From Clostridiales bacterium (GTDB taxonomy: Bacteria > Bacillota_A > Clostridia > Saccharofermentanales > Saccharofermentanaceae), in assembly GCA_017537905.1 (NCBI GenBank), contig JAFYJX010000041.1:1-27213 (forward strand): a stretch of 27,213 nt of DNA, in the 5' to 3' direction. The notes under the pieces are model-generated. The model was not told the origin of the DNA. It made no database searches and worked only from the letters and a program-made list of their open reading frames with translations. Every line of letters begins with the position of its first letter. Within the stretch, counting starts at the first letter, position 1. This document shows, one piece after another, positions 1-8,625 of the stretch. Position numbers and translations under genes: made by a program.

Positions 1-816
1 GCTGCAAGCGCTGCAAAGAATGCAATCAACCAGAAGCTCAGAGATGCAGAGAGCCTTAAGATCGAGAAGGAGTTCTCCGGCAAGATCGGTGAGATCACAT
101 CCGGCACTATCGTTCGTAAGGACGCAAGAAACGTATACGTAAACATCGGCCGTGCTGAAGCTATCGTTAAGCACGACGGTCAGATCAGAAATAACAGAAA
201 CGAGCATTACGATCAGGACAGGATCATGAAGTTCCTCGTTATGGGCGTTGAAGAAGCTAACGGCAGACCTTCCGTTGTTCTTTCCAGAACAGACGCAAGA
301 CTCGTTACCAAGCTTTTCGAGCTCGAGGTACCTGAGATCAAGGCAGGCGACGTTATCATCAGATCAGTTGCAAGAGAAGCAGGTTCCAGAACAAAGGTTG
401 CTGTTTACTCCAAGGATCCCGATATCGATGCAAAGGGTTCCTGCGTTGGCCAAAGAGGCCAGAGAGTTCAGCAGATCATGAACGAGCTTGCTGAAGAGAA
501 GATCGACATCGTTGACTGGAAGGAAGATCCGGCTCTCTTTATCAGCGAAGCTTTGCAGCCTGCAAAGGTCTCCAGAGTTGATACTGAGATCACAACAAAC
601 GAGAACGGTGAAGTCGAGAGATATGCAAAGGTAATCGTACCTGACCAGCAGTTCTCACTTGCAATCGGTAAGAGCGGCCAGAACGTACGTCTCGCTGCAA
701 GACTTACAGGTTTCAAGATCGACATCAAGAAAGAGTCTGACGAGAGCGTAGAAGCATCAAAGGCACTTATCGATGACTTTACAGTCGTTGATGATGAAGC
801 AGGTAAGAACGAGTAA
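1..816 (+). CDS. nusA: Transcription termination/antitermination factor NusA, 5' end missing
   Basis: The frame is open from base 1, so the N-terminal RNA polymerase-binding domain lies outside the window; 271 residues are visible. In order I see an S1 RNA-binding domain (window residues about 27-97), a first KH domain with the NusA signature GSCVGQRGQRV (from residue 146) followed by the EKIDIVDW block, and a second KH domain with IGKSGQNVR (from residue 222). A short acidic tail ends the protein; no C-terminal acidic repeats follow, which is normal for Firmicutes. NusA binds elongating RNA polymerase and nascent RNA and modulates pausing, termination and antitermination. It is the first visible gene of the nusA-infB operon, and rnpM starts 20 bases after its stop. 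Identity is secure. Confidence 0.97.
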   Translation, partial: AASAAKNAINQKLRDAESLKIEKEFSGKIGEITSGTIVRKDARNVYVNIGRAEAIVKHDGQIRNNRNEHYDQDRIMKFLVMGVEEANGRPSVVLSRTDARLVTKLFELEVPEIKAGDVIIRSVAREAGSRTKVAVYSKDPDIDAKGSCVGQRGQRVQQIMNELAEEKIDIVDWKEDPALFISEALQPAKVSRVDTEITTNENGEVERYAKVIVPDQQFSLAIGKSGQNVRLAARLTGFKIDIKKESDESVEASKALIDDFTVVDDEAGKNE

Positions 817-836
817 TAGCAAAGCGAACAGAAGTT

Positions 837-1112
837 ATGAAGAAAAAGCCGCAAAGAAGTTGTGTATCCTGCAGAACCGTAAGAGACAAGAGCGATCTCC
901 TGCGCGTTGTTGTAACACCGGATGGTGATGTCGTATATGACCCTACCGGTAAGCTTGCCGGCAGAGGCGCATACCTTTGCCGTAATGAGGAATGCATAAC
1001 GGCTGAGCTTAAGAAGGCAGCAAAGCTTTCCAAGGGACTTAAGAAGCCTTTGACCGAAGAAGAGATCAAAGAACTTGCGAGATCACTTATGGAGAGCATT
1101 AAGGAAGAGTAA
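837..1112 (+). CDS. rnpM: RNase P modulator RnpM (YlxR/DUF448 family)
   Basis: A 91-residue protein of the YlxR family, which in Bacillus subtilis binds the RNA subunit of RNase P and modulates its activity. The sequence shows the family hallmarks: an N-terminal RxCVxCR segment, the DPTGKLAGRGAYLC core around residues 35-48 and a basic C-terminal helix. Cysteines at 9, 12, 48 and 53 form a CxxC...C...C pattern that could hold a metal; this is inference. It sits between nusA and ylxQ as in most Firmicutes, and its TAA stop shares one base with the ATG of ylxQ, so translation is probably coupled. The ribosome-binding site is weak. Confidence 0.93.
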   Translation: MKKKPQRSCVSCRTVRDKSDLLRVVVTPDGDVVYDPTGKLAGRGAYLCRNEECITAELKKAAKLSKGLKKPLTEEEIKELARSLMESIKEE

Positions 1113-1444
1113 TGACAGAAAAGGAAAGAGCATACGGAATGATCGGGCTCGCGGTAAGAGCGGGCAAGGCGGTGTCGGGAAGTGATGCGGTGGCCGGGGC
1201 GGTCCGCGCGGGCAACGTAAAACTCCTGATCATAACCAAAGACATTTCGGGCAATTCTTTGGACAGGATCTTGAAAAACATAAAGGGCAAAGAAGAAATA
1301 CCCTGCTACAGTTTCGGAAGATCTGATGAACTGGGAGATGCCTTAGGGAAACCTGCAAGAACAGTTGCGGCAATTACTGATAAAAGCTTTGCGGACGGAA
1401 TATCCGCCATACTCGAGAAAATCAACGAGGAGGAAGATACTTGA
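1112..1444 (+). CDS. ylxQ: L7Ae/L30e/S12e/Gadd45-family RNA-binding protein YlxQ
   Basis: A 110-residue small RNA-binding protein of the ribosomal L7Ae family. YlxQ homologues are encoded between ylxR and infB and are thought to recognise kink-turn RNA, but the cellular target is not firmly known. Visible family features are the N-terminal [13 protein letters not shown] segment, the hydrophobic [10 protein letters not shown] strand and a C-terminal helix after the [12 protein letters not shown] block. The start ATG overlaps the rnpM stop (TAATG) and its own TGA stop overlaps the infB ATG, so the three genes form a coupled translation unit. Confidence 0.92.
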   Translation: MTEKERAYGMIGLAVRAGKAVSGSDAVAGAVRAGNVKLLIITKDISGNSLDRILKNIKGKEEIPCYSFGRSDELGDALGKPARTVAAITDKSFADGISAILEKINEEEDT

Positions 1445-4263
1445 TGAGTGAAGATAACGATATTAAGAAGAAAGACTTAACCGTCGGAGGCGTTTCCGGC
1501 AGTAAGAAGATGAGACTCGGAAGAGTCCATAAAAAGAAGACGGAAGATGCACCCGAAGCAGCAGCTCCGGCAGTTGAGGTAAAGGCTGAAACACCCGCAC
1601 CTGCACCTGAACCGGCTCCGGTAGAAGAGGTTAAGCCTGTAAAGAAGGCAGCTCCTAAGAAGTCTGAAGAGAAGGCTGAAGAAAAGCCTGCTGAGGAGAA
1701 GAAGCCTGCCAAGAAGGCTGCAGCTAAGACTGAAAAGACAGAGAAGACTGAAGCTCCCGTAAAGAAGACTTCCACAAAGAAGGCTTCCGAGAAGAAGGAG
1801 ACTGAGGAAGCTCCTGCAGAAGAGAAGAAGCCTGCAAAGAAGGCAGCTCCCAAGACTCCCAAGGCAGAGACCAAGCCTGAGAAGAAGGCTGAAGAGCCTG
1901 CTCCGAAGGCACCCGAGGCTAAGGAAGAAAAGAAGCCTGAAGTTAAGCCTGAGGCAAAGCCCGAGGTAAAGCCCGAGCCTGCAAAGGAAGAGAAACCTGA
2001 AGCACCTAAGCCGGCACCGAAGCCGAGACTCTCATCTGCTGTTATCTCTCTTCCTGATGTACCCGCCAGAGGCGAGACGATCAGAAGTTCCACGGTAATC
2101 ACATATGCCGGCAGAGATAAGAAGAGCCCGATGAGATCAGGCGGCCAGGGCGGTTACAACAATAACCGCGGCGGCGGATTCCAGAAGCAGGGCGGCGGCG
2201 CAGGTTTTGATAAGGACAAGGACGACGATAACCAGCGTCCTCAGTTCAAGAGAGCACCCAAGCCGAGGACAGAGACTCCTATCGAAGACGCAAAGAAGAG
2301 CAGATCTTCTTATGCAGAGAAGAGTGCTTTCGATAAGAAGCATAACAATAACGACAGAAGAGACGGCGAGAAGAACGCCAATATCGATAAGAGAAAGCAG
2401 TCAAGAACATCACAGTTCTCAGGCCGCGTTAACAGCGACGGTGACTATGATGATTTCTCTTTCAAGAAGAAGAAAAAGAAGCAGGAAGCTCAGCAGGCTG
2501 TTGTTGAGCAGGTAATAACAGAGATCAAGATCCCTGCTTTCATCACAGTTAAGGAGTTTGCTGAAGGTATCGGCAAGAAGAGCTCTGACATCATCATGGC
2601 TCTGATGAAGCTTGGCGTTATGGCTACCATCAACCAGGAACTCGATTTCGATACTGCATGCCTCGTTGCAGACAGCTTCGGAATCAACGCTGAACTCTTA
2701 GAGGAGAAGACAGAGGAAGATATCCTCTTTACAGATGAGGATAATCCGGAGAACCTCGAGACAAGACCTCCGGTCGTAGTTGTTATGGGTCACGTTGACC
2801 ACGGTAAAACATCACTCCTCGACAAGATCAGATCATCTAACGTTACTGAAGGCGAAGCCGGCGGTATCACACAGAAGATCGGTGCTTACACTGTAAGACT
2901 TAAGGGCCGTCAGATCACATTCCTCGACACCCCTGGTCACGAAGCATTCACAACGATGAGAGCCAGAGGTGCGCAGTTCACGGATATCGCAATCCTCGTT
3001 GTTGCTGCAGACGACGGTGTAATGCCTCAGACGATCGAAGCTATCAACCACGCCAAGGCTGCTAACACAGAGATCATCGTTGCTATCAACAAGATCGATA
3101 AGCCGGGCGCAAATCCTGACAGAGTTAAGCAGGAGCTTACAAACTACGGACTTATCTGCGAAGAGTGGGGCGGCCAGACTATCATGGTACCTATCTCTGC
3201 TAAGCAGGGTACAGGTATCGACGACCTTCTCGAAAATGTTCTGCTTACAGCAGACATCATGGAGCTGAAGGCCGATCCTAAGAGCCAGGCAAAGGGTGCC
3301 GTTATCGAAGCAAAGCTCGATAAGAACAGAGGTCCTGTTGCATCAGTTCTCGTTCAGCGCGGTACTTTGAGACAGGGCGATACAGTTGTCTGCGGACCTA
3401 TCCTCGGTAACGTAAGAGCTATGTACGACGATAAGGGTCAGCCGATCAAGAAGGCAGGTCCTTCCATTCCTGTTGAGATCTTAGGTCTTCCTGAGGTTCC
3501 CCAGGCAGGTGAGATCCTCTTTGCAGTAGATGACGACAAGACAGCAAGACAGCTTGTTGAAAAGCGTAAGATCAAGCAGAGAGAAGAGCAGCTCCACAGA
3601 TCATCCAAGATGAGCCTCGACACACTCGCAGCACAGATGGCAGCAGGCGATGTCAAGGATCTCAATATCATCATCAAGGCTGACGTTCAGGGTTCTGTCG
3701 AAGCCGTTCAGCAGTCACTCGAGAAGCTCTCGAACGAAGAAGTTAAGATCAACGTTATCCACGGCGCAGTAGGTGCGATCAACGAATCCGATATCGTTCT
3801 TGCTGACGTATCCAACGCTATCATCATCGGCTTCAACGTAAGACCTTCACAGATGATCATCGATAAGGCTAAGGAAACAGGCGTAGACATCAGACTCTAC
3901 AGCGTCATCTACAACGCTATCGAAGACGTCGAGAACGCTATGAAGGGTATGCTCGCACCGAAGATCGAAGAAGTTATCTGGGGTCATGCGGAAGTCAGAC
4001 AGCTCTTCAAGGTCAGCGGCATCGGCACTATCGGAGGCTGCTATGTTACTGACGGTAAGATCCAGAGATCTTCCAACGTCAGAGTCATCAGAGACGACGT
4101 TGTTGTATACACAGGCGTCTTAGGTTCTCTGCAGCACGAGAAGGATTCCGTTAAGGAAGTTCTGTCCGGACACGAGTGCGGTCTTACTGTCGAGAAGTAT
4201 AACGACATTAAGATCGGCGACGTTATCGAAGCTTTCGGCAACGTCGAAGTAAAGAGGGACTGA
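1444..4263 (+). CDS. infB: Translation initiation factor IF-2
   Basis: A GTPase of about 939 residues that delivers initiator tRNA to the ribosome and promotes subunit joining. Residues about 20-200 are a low-complexity Lys/Ala/Pro/Glu tail with recurring [15 protein letters not shown] units, then a Gly/Asn-rich stretch and a Lys-rich cluster near residue 342. An IF2_N module follows (about 360-415). The G domain has G1 GHVDHGKT from residue 449, G3 DTPGHE from 495 and G4 NKID from 549, followed by domains II-IV. I chose ATG 1444, which overlaps the ylxQ stop (TGATG) 10 bases after AGGAGG (1428-1433), over the TTG three bases earlier. Arginine is mostly AGA, the local highly expressed codon style. 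Its TGA is one base from the rbfA start. Confidence 0.97.
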   Translation: MSEDNDIKKKDLTVGGVSGSKKMRLGRVHKKKTEDAPEAAAPAVEVKAETPAPAPEPAPVEEVKPVKKAAPKKSEEKAEEKPAEEKKPAKKAAAKTEKTEKTEAPVKKTSTKKASEKKETEEAPAEEKKPAKKAAPKTPKAETKPEKKAEEPAPKAPEAKEEKKPEVKPEAKPEVKPEPAKEEKPEAPKPAPKPRLSSAVISLPDVPARGETIRSSTVITYAGRDKKSPMRSGGQGGYNNNRGGGFQKQGGGAGFDKDKDDDNQRPQFKRAPKPRTETPIEDAKKSRSSYAEKSAFDKKHNNNDRRDGEKNANIDKRKQSRTSQFSGRVNSDGDYDDFSFKKKKKKQEAQQAVVEQVITEIKIPAFITVKEFAEGIGKKSSDIIMALMKLGVMATINQELDFDTACLVADSFGINAELLEEKTEEDILFTDEDNPENLETRPPVVVVMGHVDHGKTSLLDKIRSSNVTEGEAGGITQKIGAYTVRLKGRQITFLDTPGHEAFTTMRARGAQFTDIAILVVAADDGVMPQTIEAINHAKAANTEIIVAINKIDKPGANPDRVKQELTNYGLICEEWGGQTIMVPISAKQGTGIDDLLENVLLTADIMELKADPKSQAKGAVIEAKLDKNRGPVASVLVQRGTLRQGDTVVCGPILGNVRAMYDDKGQPIKKAGPSIPVEILGLPEVPQAGEILFAVDDDKTARQLVEKRKIKQREEQLHRSSKMSLDTLAAQMAAGDVKDLNIIIKADVQGSVEAVQQSLEKLSNEEVKINVIHGAVGAINESDIVLADVSNAIIIGFNVRPSQMIIDKAKETGVDIRLYSVIYNAIEDVENAMKGMLAPKIEEVIWGHAEVRQLFKVSGIGTIGGCYVTDGKIQRSSNVRVIRDDVVVYTGVLGSLQHEKDSVKEVLSGHECGLTVEKYNDIKIGDVIEAFGNVEVKRD

Positions 4264-4264
4264 T

Positions 4265-4678
4265 ATGAAAAACAGAAGACCTGAGATAGTCGGAGATGAG
4301 ATCCAGAAGATCATTTCCACGATTATCTCGACAAAGTTAAAGGATCCCAGAGTTCCTTTGCTGACATCTGTTACATCCGTTAAGATGAGCCGCGACTTAT
4401 CGCATGCCACTGTGTTTATCTCCGTCTACGGTGACGAGAAAACACAGAAGGAAGCGATGGAAGCTATCGAGCATGCGAAAGGTTTCATCCGTTATGAGAC
4501 AGTACAGGAGATCAACTTAAGAGTTGCTCCCGAATTCAGCTTCAAGCTCGACAACACTCTTAACGATGCGTTAAGGATGGAAGCTTTGATCGATAAGACG
4601 ATCAAGGAAGACGAAGCAAGGAGACTTGCCAGAGAAGAAAGAGAAGGCAAGTCTGAAGATAGTCAGGCAGAGGAGTGA
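4265..4678 (+). CDS. rbfA: 30S ribosome-binding factor RbfA
   Basis: A 137-residue KH-like protein that assists late maturation of the 30S subunit and 16S rRNA 5'-end processing. Family features are the N-terminal RPEIVGDEIQKIIS helix, the KDPRVP...LTSVTSVKMSRDLSHATVFISV core and the RVAPEFSFKLDNTL segment near residues 86-99. A charged, probably disordered tail of about 20 residues ends the protein. It starts one base after the infB stop, the usual neighbour. Length is close to the family norm. Confidence 0.95.
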   Translation: MKNRRPEIVGDEIQKIISTIISTKLKDPRVPLLTSVTSVKMSRDLSHATVFISVYGDEKTQKEAMEAIEHAKGFIRYETVQEINLRVAPEFSFKLDNTLNDALRMEALIDKTIKEDEARRLAREEREGKSEDSQAEE

Positions 4679-4714
4679 TCTTCTGCCGCAAGGGCTATTT
4701 AGAACGGAGTTTTT

Positions 4715-5779
4715 ATGAGAGAACGCTATAAGGAAGACAGTGAAAGAACTGCCAGAAACATCTTAAGCGTTATAGAGAAGGCAAAGGCCGGCAATGAAGC
4801 CGTCCTTGTCTTCCTCCACAGAAGCGTTGACGGAGACTGCGTAGGTTCAGCCTCCGGCATCGTAAGCATTATCAGGTCTTTCGGAGTGGACGCATATGTC
4901 GCTATTCCGGAAAGATTACCTGAGAATATGGAATTCCTTGGCATAAGCGATTATCTTTTCCAACCTGACGGAGACACTGAAGCTGCCAAAGAATACAGCA
5001 TTTCAAAAACGATCAACGGAAAGAAAGTCGGTGCTGCCGTATCGACCGATATTTCCGACAGTTCCAGAATGGGCGTAAGCGGTGCGATCTTCGATTCCAT
5101 TGATACGAAGGTAATCATAGATCACCACGCTTCCGTAACTGTCAGATCCGACAATATGTGGATCGATCCGGACAGCTCGTCAGCAAGCGAGATGGTCTAC
5201 TATGTAGCTTTACAGGTTGCAGCGATTTCCGGAAAAGACATTAAGGAAGTTCTGGCTCCGAATGCCGCGAAAGCAGTTCTTGCCGGAATAGTAACCGACA
5301 CCGGCAGATTCACATTCACAAACACACGTCCCGAGACGCTCGAGACAGCAGGCGCGCTCATTGATCTGGGCGGCAATATTTCGCAGGTCTGCTACAACCT
5401 TTTCGACCGCAAATCCAAGCCGAAGTTCAGACTGTCCGCCAAGGCGAGATCTGAAGTCAGATTTTTCTGTGACGACAAGTTCGCGTTAACTGTAGTTCCG
5501 TACTCTCAGTTTGTTGAATACGGCGCAGGTCCTGACGGTGTTGACGACGTCGTATCCGCAATGCGTGACATCGACGGCGTTGAACTCGCCATAGTTTTAA
5601 GAGAACTCGAGAACGGCGAGATCAGAGGAAACATCAGATCCCAGGAATACTTTGACTGCAGCGCATTCGCAGCAGGCTTCGGCGGCGGCGGACATGTAAG
5701 AGCCGCAGGCTTTAACGCATCAGGCGACATCAACGAACTCGCTGAAGAAGTAATTAAGAGGGTTCAGGCTACCTTATGA
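4715..5779 (+). CDS. nrnA: DHH/DHHA1 phosphoesterase, NrnA-like nanoRNase / pAp phosphatase
   Basis: A 354-residue two-domain DHH phosphoesterase, slightly longer than Bacillus subtilis NrnA. The catalytic DHH domain shows DGD at residues 39-41 in the HRSVDGDCVGS motif, a later DTGRF-containing motif, and the DHH triad at 136-138. The C-terminal DHHA1 domain carries the nucleotide-binding GGGGHVRAAGF block from residue 323. NrnA proteins degrade 2-5-nt RNAs and dephosphorylate pAp; the activity here is assigned by family and by position between rbfA and truB. A GGAG site (4706-4709) lies 5 bases before the ATG. The TGA overlaps the truB ATG by four bases. Confidence 0.9.
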   Translation: MRERYKEDSERTARNILSVIEKAKAGNEAVLVFLHRSVDGDCVGSASGIVSIIRSFGVDAYVAIPERLPENMEFLGISDYLFQPDGDTEAAKEYSISKTINGKKVGAAVSTDISDSSRMGVSGAIFDSIDTKVIIDHHASVTVRSDNMWIDPDSSSASEMVYYVALQVAAISGKDIKEVLAPNAAKAVLAGIVTDTGRFTFTNTRPETLETAGALIDLGGNISQVCYNLFDRKSKPKFRLSAKARSEVRFFCDDKFALTVVPYSQFVEYGAGPDGVDDVVSAMRDIDGVELAIVLRELENGEIRGNIRSQEYFDCSAFAAGFGGGGHVRAAGFNASGDINELAEEVIKRVQATL

Positions 5780-6717
5780 TTCAAGACGGATTCATCCTTG
5801 TAGATAAGCCTGAAGGATGGACATCCTTTAAGACTGACCGTTTCGTCGGCAAACTCCTCGGCACACGTAAAGTCGGCCACCTGGGCACGTTAGATCCGTT
5901 CGCAACGGGTCTTCTTCCCGTGTTCGCCGGTAAGGGATTAAAGTTTTTAAGGTTCTGCGAGGGCTTCGATAAGGGCTATTCCTGCAGGTGCATTTTCGGC
6001 GCGGAAACAGATACGATGGATAAGACAGGAGAGATAATTTCCGAGAATTATCCTTCCTCTGATGTTTTAGACCAGCTCGAAAAGTCTGACTACAGACTGA
6101 TCCGCGACGCAGTCCTGAAAGTAAAGGAAACAAAGGAGCAGCTCCCGCCGGCATATTCAGCCAAAAAGATCGACGGCGTAAAGGCTTATGAGCTCGCGAG
6201 AAAAGGCGAGATGCCGGATCTCAAGCCTGCGCAGGTCACTATTTATTCACTGGATATCACTAACATCGAAAAGCCCGGAAAGGGCCTTGCGGTCGACTTC
6301 GACTGCATGTGTTCCAAGGGGACATATATCAGAACTATCTGCTCTGATCTCGGCAGTATCACGGGCTTTGGCGCATATGCGGAGTCTTTGAGAAGAACGG
6401 TCAACGGACAGTTTAATGTTAAGGATGCATTTACTCCCGAAGAACTGGAAAATATGGCGGAAGCAGGTGACTTTTCCTTTGTAAGAGATGCGGCCGAGAC
6501 AATAACTTTCCTGCCCGAGATCAAGCTTGATGCAAAACAGACAACAGACATCAAGTTCGGAAGAAAGATCGCGTTCCCTATAGATGTTAAGCCTGACGGT
6601 GAAGAGCGCATATACTACAGGGCAACATCAGAAGGTAAGCTTATCGCCGTTGTTTTCCCGGCAATGGAAAAAGGCGGACTGATAATGAGGATCGAGAGGC
6701 TTTACGCACATGATTAA
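5776..6717 (+). CDS. truB: tRNA pseudouridine(55) synthase TruB
   Basis: A 313-residue pseudouridine synthase that converts U55 in the tRNA T loop. The catalytic motif is GHLGTLDPFATG, with the nucleophilic aspartate at residue 40. Further family blocks are LVDKPEGWTSF at residues 8-18, QLPPAYSAKKIDGVKAYELAR around 121, and KGTYIRTIC in the middle of the protein. The last 70-80 residues form the short C-terminal domain. It starts inside the stop of nrnA (ATGA) and overlaps the start of ribF by eight bases, so it is embedded in the operon. Confidence 0.95.
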   Translation: MIQDGFILVDKPEGWTSFKTDRFVGKLLGTRKVGHLGTLDPFATGLLPVFAGKGLKFLRFCEGFDKGYSCRCIFGAETDTMDKTGEIISENYPSSDVLDQLEKSDYRLIRDAVLKVKETKEQLPPAYSAKKIDGVKAYELARKGEMPDLKPAQVTIYSLDITNIEKPGKGLAVDFDCMCSKGTYIRTICSDLGSITGFGAYAESLRRTVNGQFNVKDAFTPEELENMAEAGDFSFVRDAAETITFLPEIKLDAKQTTDIKFGRKIAFPIDVKPDGEERIYYRATSEGKLIAVVFPAMEKGGLIMRIERLYAHD

Positions 6718-7654
6718 AGTTTGCAATACGTACGGCCTTAACGATCTGCCTCTCGGCACGAAGGGAAGAGTGATCGCGCTCGGTATGTTCGACGGCCTTC
6801 ATCAGGGCCATATGGACATCATAAAAAAAGCTGTCATGACTGCCGAAAGAGACGGTCTGACATCAACTGTCCAGACATTTAAGAACCTGTTCAAGCAGGA
6901 CAGCAAATCCCTTTATACCTCAGAAGAGAGATTGAAACTGGTAAGCGGGACCGGTGCTGACGAGCTGCTGGTATTAGATTTCGATGAAGTAAGGGACATG
7001 GAGCCTGAAGATTATCTCCGTAACGTTCTCTTGTACCGCTGTATAGCAGATACGCTTATCATGGGCGAGGATTACAGATTTGGCAGAGGCGCTAAGGGTG
7101 ACGTTGCCATGATAAAGGAATTTGCAAAGGCCAATGATATCCGTGTGATCGTAGTTAAGGACCATCTGCTTGAAGGAACTGATAAGAAGATCTCCACCAC
7201 GTGGCTCAGGGAAGCTTTATCTGAAGGCGATGTCGATCTCGCGAGGAGCCTTTGCGGCGGCAGGGATTATTCTTATTCAGGACGCTGCGTTCAGGGCAAA
7301 CAGCTCGGCAGGACGATGGGTTTCCCTACGGCAAACATCATTGTTCCTGAAGATAAGTTTGTCGTCAGGAGGGGAGTCTATGTGTCCCGCGTACGCTTAG
7401 GACAGAGGACACTTTACGGTGTTACCAATATCGGCAGGAGACCTACGCTCGAAGATGCGGTAAATGATGTGGCCGAGACCTACATTTTCGACTTCGACGA
7501 GGACATCTACGGAGCAAAACTCGAGATCGAACTCCTGCATTTTTTGAGGCCCGAATCGAAGATGACTTCGAAAGAAGAGCTGATAAATGCCGTAAATCTC
7601 AACAAAACGCAGGCAGCAGAGTATATCAAAAACCTCAATTCAGCCGTGAATTGA
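6710..7654 (+). CDS. ribF: Bifunctional riboflavin kinase / FMN adenylyltransferase (FAD synthetase)
   Basis: A 314-residue protein that makes FMN from riboflavin and then FAD. The N-terminal nucleotidyltransferase domain shows GMFDGLHQGH at residues 25-34 and an ISTTWLREAL block corresponding to the usual STxIR motif. The C-terminal riboflavin kinase domain shows GRTMGFPTANI from residue 200, then GVTNIGRRPT and the FDFDEDIYG segment. It overlaps truB by eight bases. The stop lies within a 9-bp inverted repeat. Neither rpsO nor pnp, the common Firmicute neighbours, follows; lgt does. Confidence 0.95.
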   Translation: MIKVCNTYGLNDLPLGTKGRVIALGMFDGLHQGHMDIIKKAVMTAERDGLTSTVQTFKNLFKQDSKSLYTSEERLKLVSGTGADELLVLDFDEVRDMEPEDYLRNVLLYRCIADTLIMGEDYRFGRGAKGDVAMIKEFAKANDIRVIVVKDHLLEGTDKKISTTWLREALSEGDVDLARSLCGGRDYSYSGRCVQGKQLGRTMGFPTANIIVPEDKFVVRRGVYVSRVRLGQRTLYGVTNIGRRPTLEDAVNDVAETYIFDFDEDIYGAKLEIELLHFLRPESKMTSKEELINAVNLNKTQAAEYIKNLNSAVN

Positions 7655-7655
7655 G
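7634..7655 (+). terminator. Hairpin spanning the ribF stop codon, possible weak terminator
   Basis: A perfect 9-bp inverted repeat (CTCAATTCA at 7634-7642, TGAATTGAG at 7647-7655) with a GCCG loop contains the ribF TGA. The first T-rich stretch (7671-7684) begins about 15 bases after the stem, so it is not a canonical intrinsic terminator. It may attenuate read-through or protect the 3' end. It marks the end of the translation operon. Confidence 0.35.
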
Positions 7656-7683
7656 ACCTTAAAAAGCCATATTATTTATTTTG

Positions 7684-7692
7684 TGGTAATAT
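7684..7692 (+). promoter_or_regulatory. Possible extended -10 promoter of lgt-rodA-GH32/PfkB
   Basis: TGGTAATAT matches an extended -10 element (TGnTAnnnT) 46 bases before the lgt ATG, in the AT-rich gap after ribF. I see no good -35 element 16-18 bases upstream, which extended -10 promoters can tolerate. Expected transcription start is near 7699. Confidence 0.4.
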
Positions 7693-7738
7693 ATCAGGGA
7701 TTTACTGACCCAAAAGGGTGCAGGGAGGATATAGATAC

Positions 7739-8623
7739 ATGATAAACGCAGTTGAAGTTAAGTTTCCGGGTCTCGGAATCAATATAAATGTCAATCCCGT
7801 CGCTTTTACCATCGCCGGCATTGAGGTTTACTGGTACGGCCTTCTGATCGCGCTGGCAATCGTATTGGCCGTTATTCTTGCTGTAAAGCATTCCAAAGAA
7901 CTGAATTTCCCGGAAGGCCTCGTTTACGATACGATCCTTATGATCATTCCCTGCGCTATCATCGGTGCCAGACTTTATTTCGTCGCATGCAACTGGGATT
8001 ATTACGGCAAGGACCTGAAGCGTATCTTTGATTTCAGATCCGGCGGCCTTGCAATTTACGGCGGCGTTATCCTCGTATTCATCGGCGGACTTGTTATGTG
8101 CCGCATCAGAAAGATCCCTTTCAGGGAACTTGCTGACTACTGTGTTGTTTACCTTCCTTTGGGACAGGCTATCGGCAGATGGGGCAACTTCTTCAACCAG
8201 GAGTGCTTCGGTACAAATACAACACTTCCCTGGGGTATGACAAGCTCTACAGTCGAGAGTTATCTGAGCCAGAATTGTCCTACACTTGTATCGACAATGC
8301 CGGTTCACCCCACATTCCTTTATGAATCTATCGCTGATCTCATCATCTTCTTCATTCTTCTTTACATCAGAAAGAATTCGAAGATTCCTTTCGAGACATC
8401 CTGCGCATATTTCGCACTCTACGGAACTGCAAGATTCTTCATCGAAGGCATGAGAACAGATTCACTTTATATTGGCAGCACGGGCATCAGAACTTCTCAG
8501 CTCCTGTCACTCATCCTTGTAGTTGCTGCGCTTATCTATATCGCATACGCGAGAGCAACTAAGGTCGAGAAGAGGGGCTTTCCTGAAAAGCTCTATGTCG
8601 AGATGGTTGAGGAAAAGAAGTAA
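7739..8623 (+). CDS. lgt: Prolipoprotein diacylglyceryl transferase Lgt
   Basis: An integral membrane enzyme (294 residues) that moves diacylglycerol from phosphatidylglycerol to the lipobox cysteine of prolipoproteins. Diagnostic blocks are the GRWGNFFNQECFG signature from residue 146, with R147 matching the essential arginine of the family, then HPTFLYES, and ARFFIEGMRTDS with a second conserved arginine at 239. About seven membrane segments are apparent. The frame also has an upstream GTG at 7718, but it precedes the strong AGGGAGG site (7722-7728); the ATG at 7739 sits 10 bases after that site and gives the normal N-terminus. A possible client, the lipoprotein at 13687, is encoded nearby. 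Confidence 0.96.
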   Translation: MINAVEVKFPGLGININVNPVAFTIAGIEVYWYGLLIALAIVLAVILAVKHSKELNFPEGLVYDTILMIIPCAIIGARLYFVACNWDYYGKDLKRIFDFRSGGLAIYGGVILVFIGGLVMCRIRKIPFRELADYCVVYLPLGQAIGRWGNFFNQECFGTNTTLPWGMTSSTVESYLSQNCPTLVSTMPVHPTFLYESIADLIIFFILLYIRKNSKIPFETSCAYFALYGTARFFIEGMRTDSLYIGSTGIRTSQLLSLILVVAALIYIAYARATKVEKRGFPEKLYVEMVEEKK

Positions 8624-8625
8624 TA

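Noticed and set aside
1422..2102. 226-codon open frame on the minus strand opposite the IF-2 tail
   Set aside because: It is a Ser/Phe/Ala/Gly low-complexity shadow of the Lys/Glu/Pro-rich repeats on the other strand, with no domain signal.
7718..7738. GTG start for lgt seven codons upstream
   Set aside because: It lies before the AGGGAGG site, which is correctly spaced for ATG 7739.
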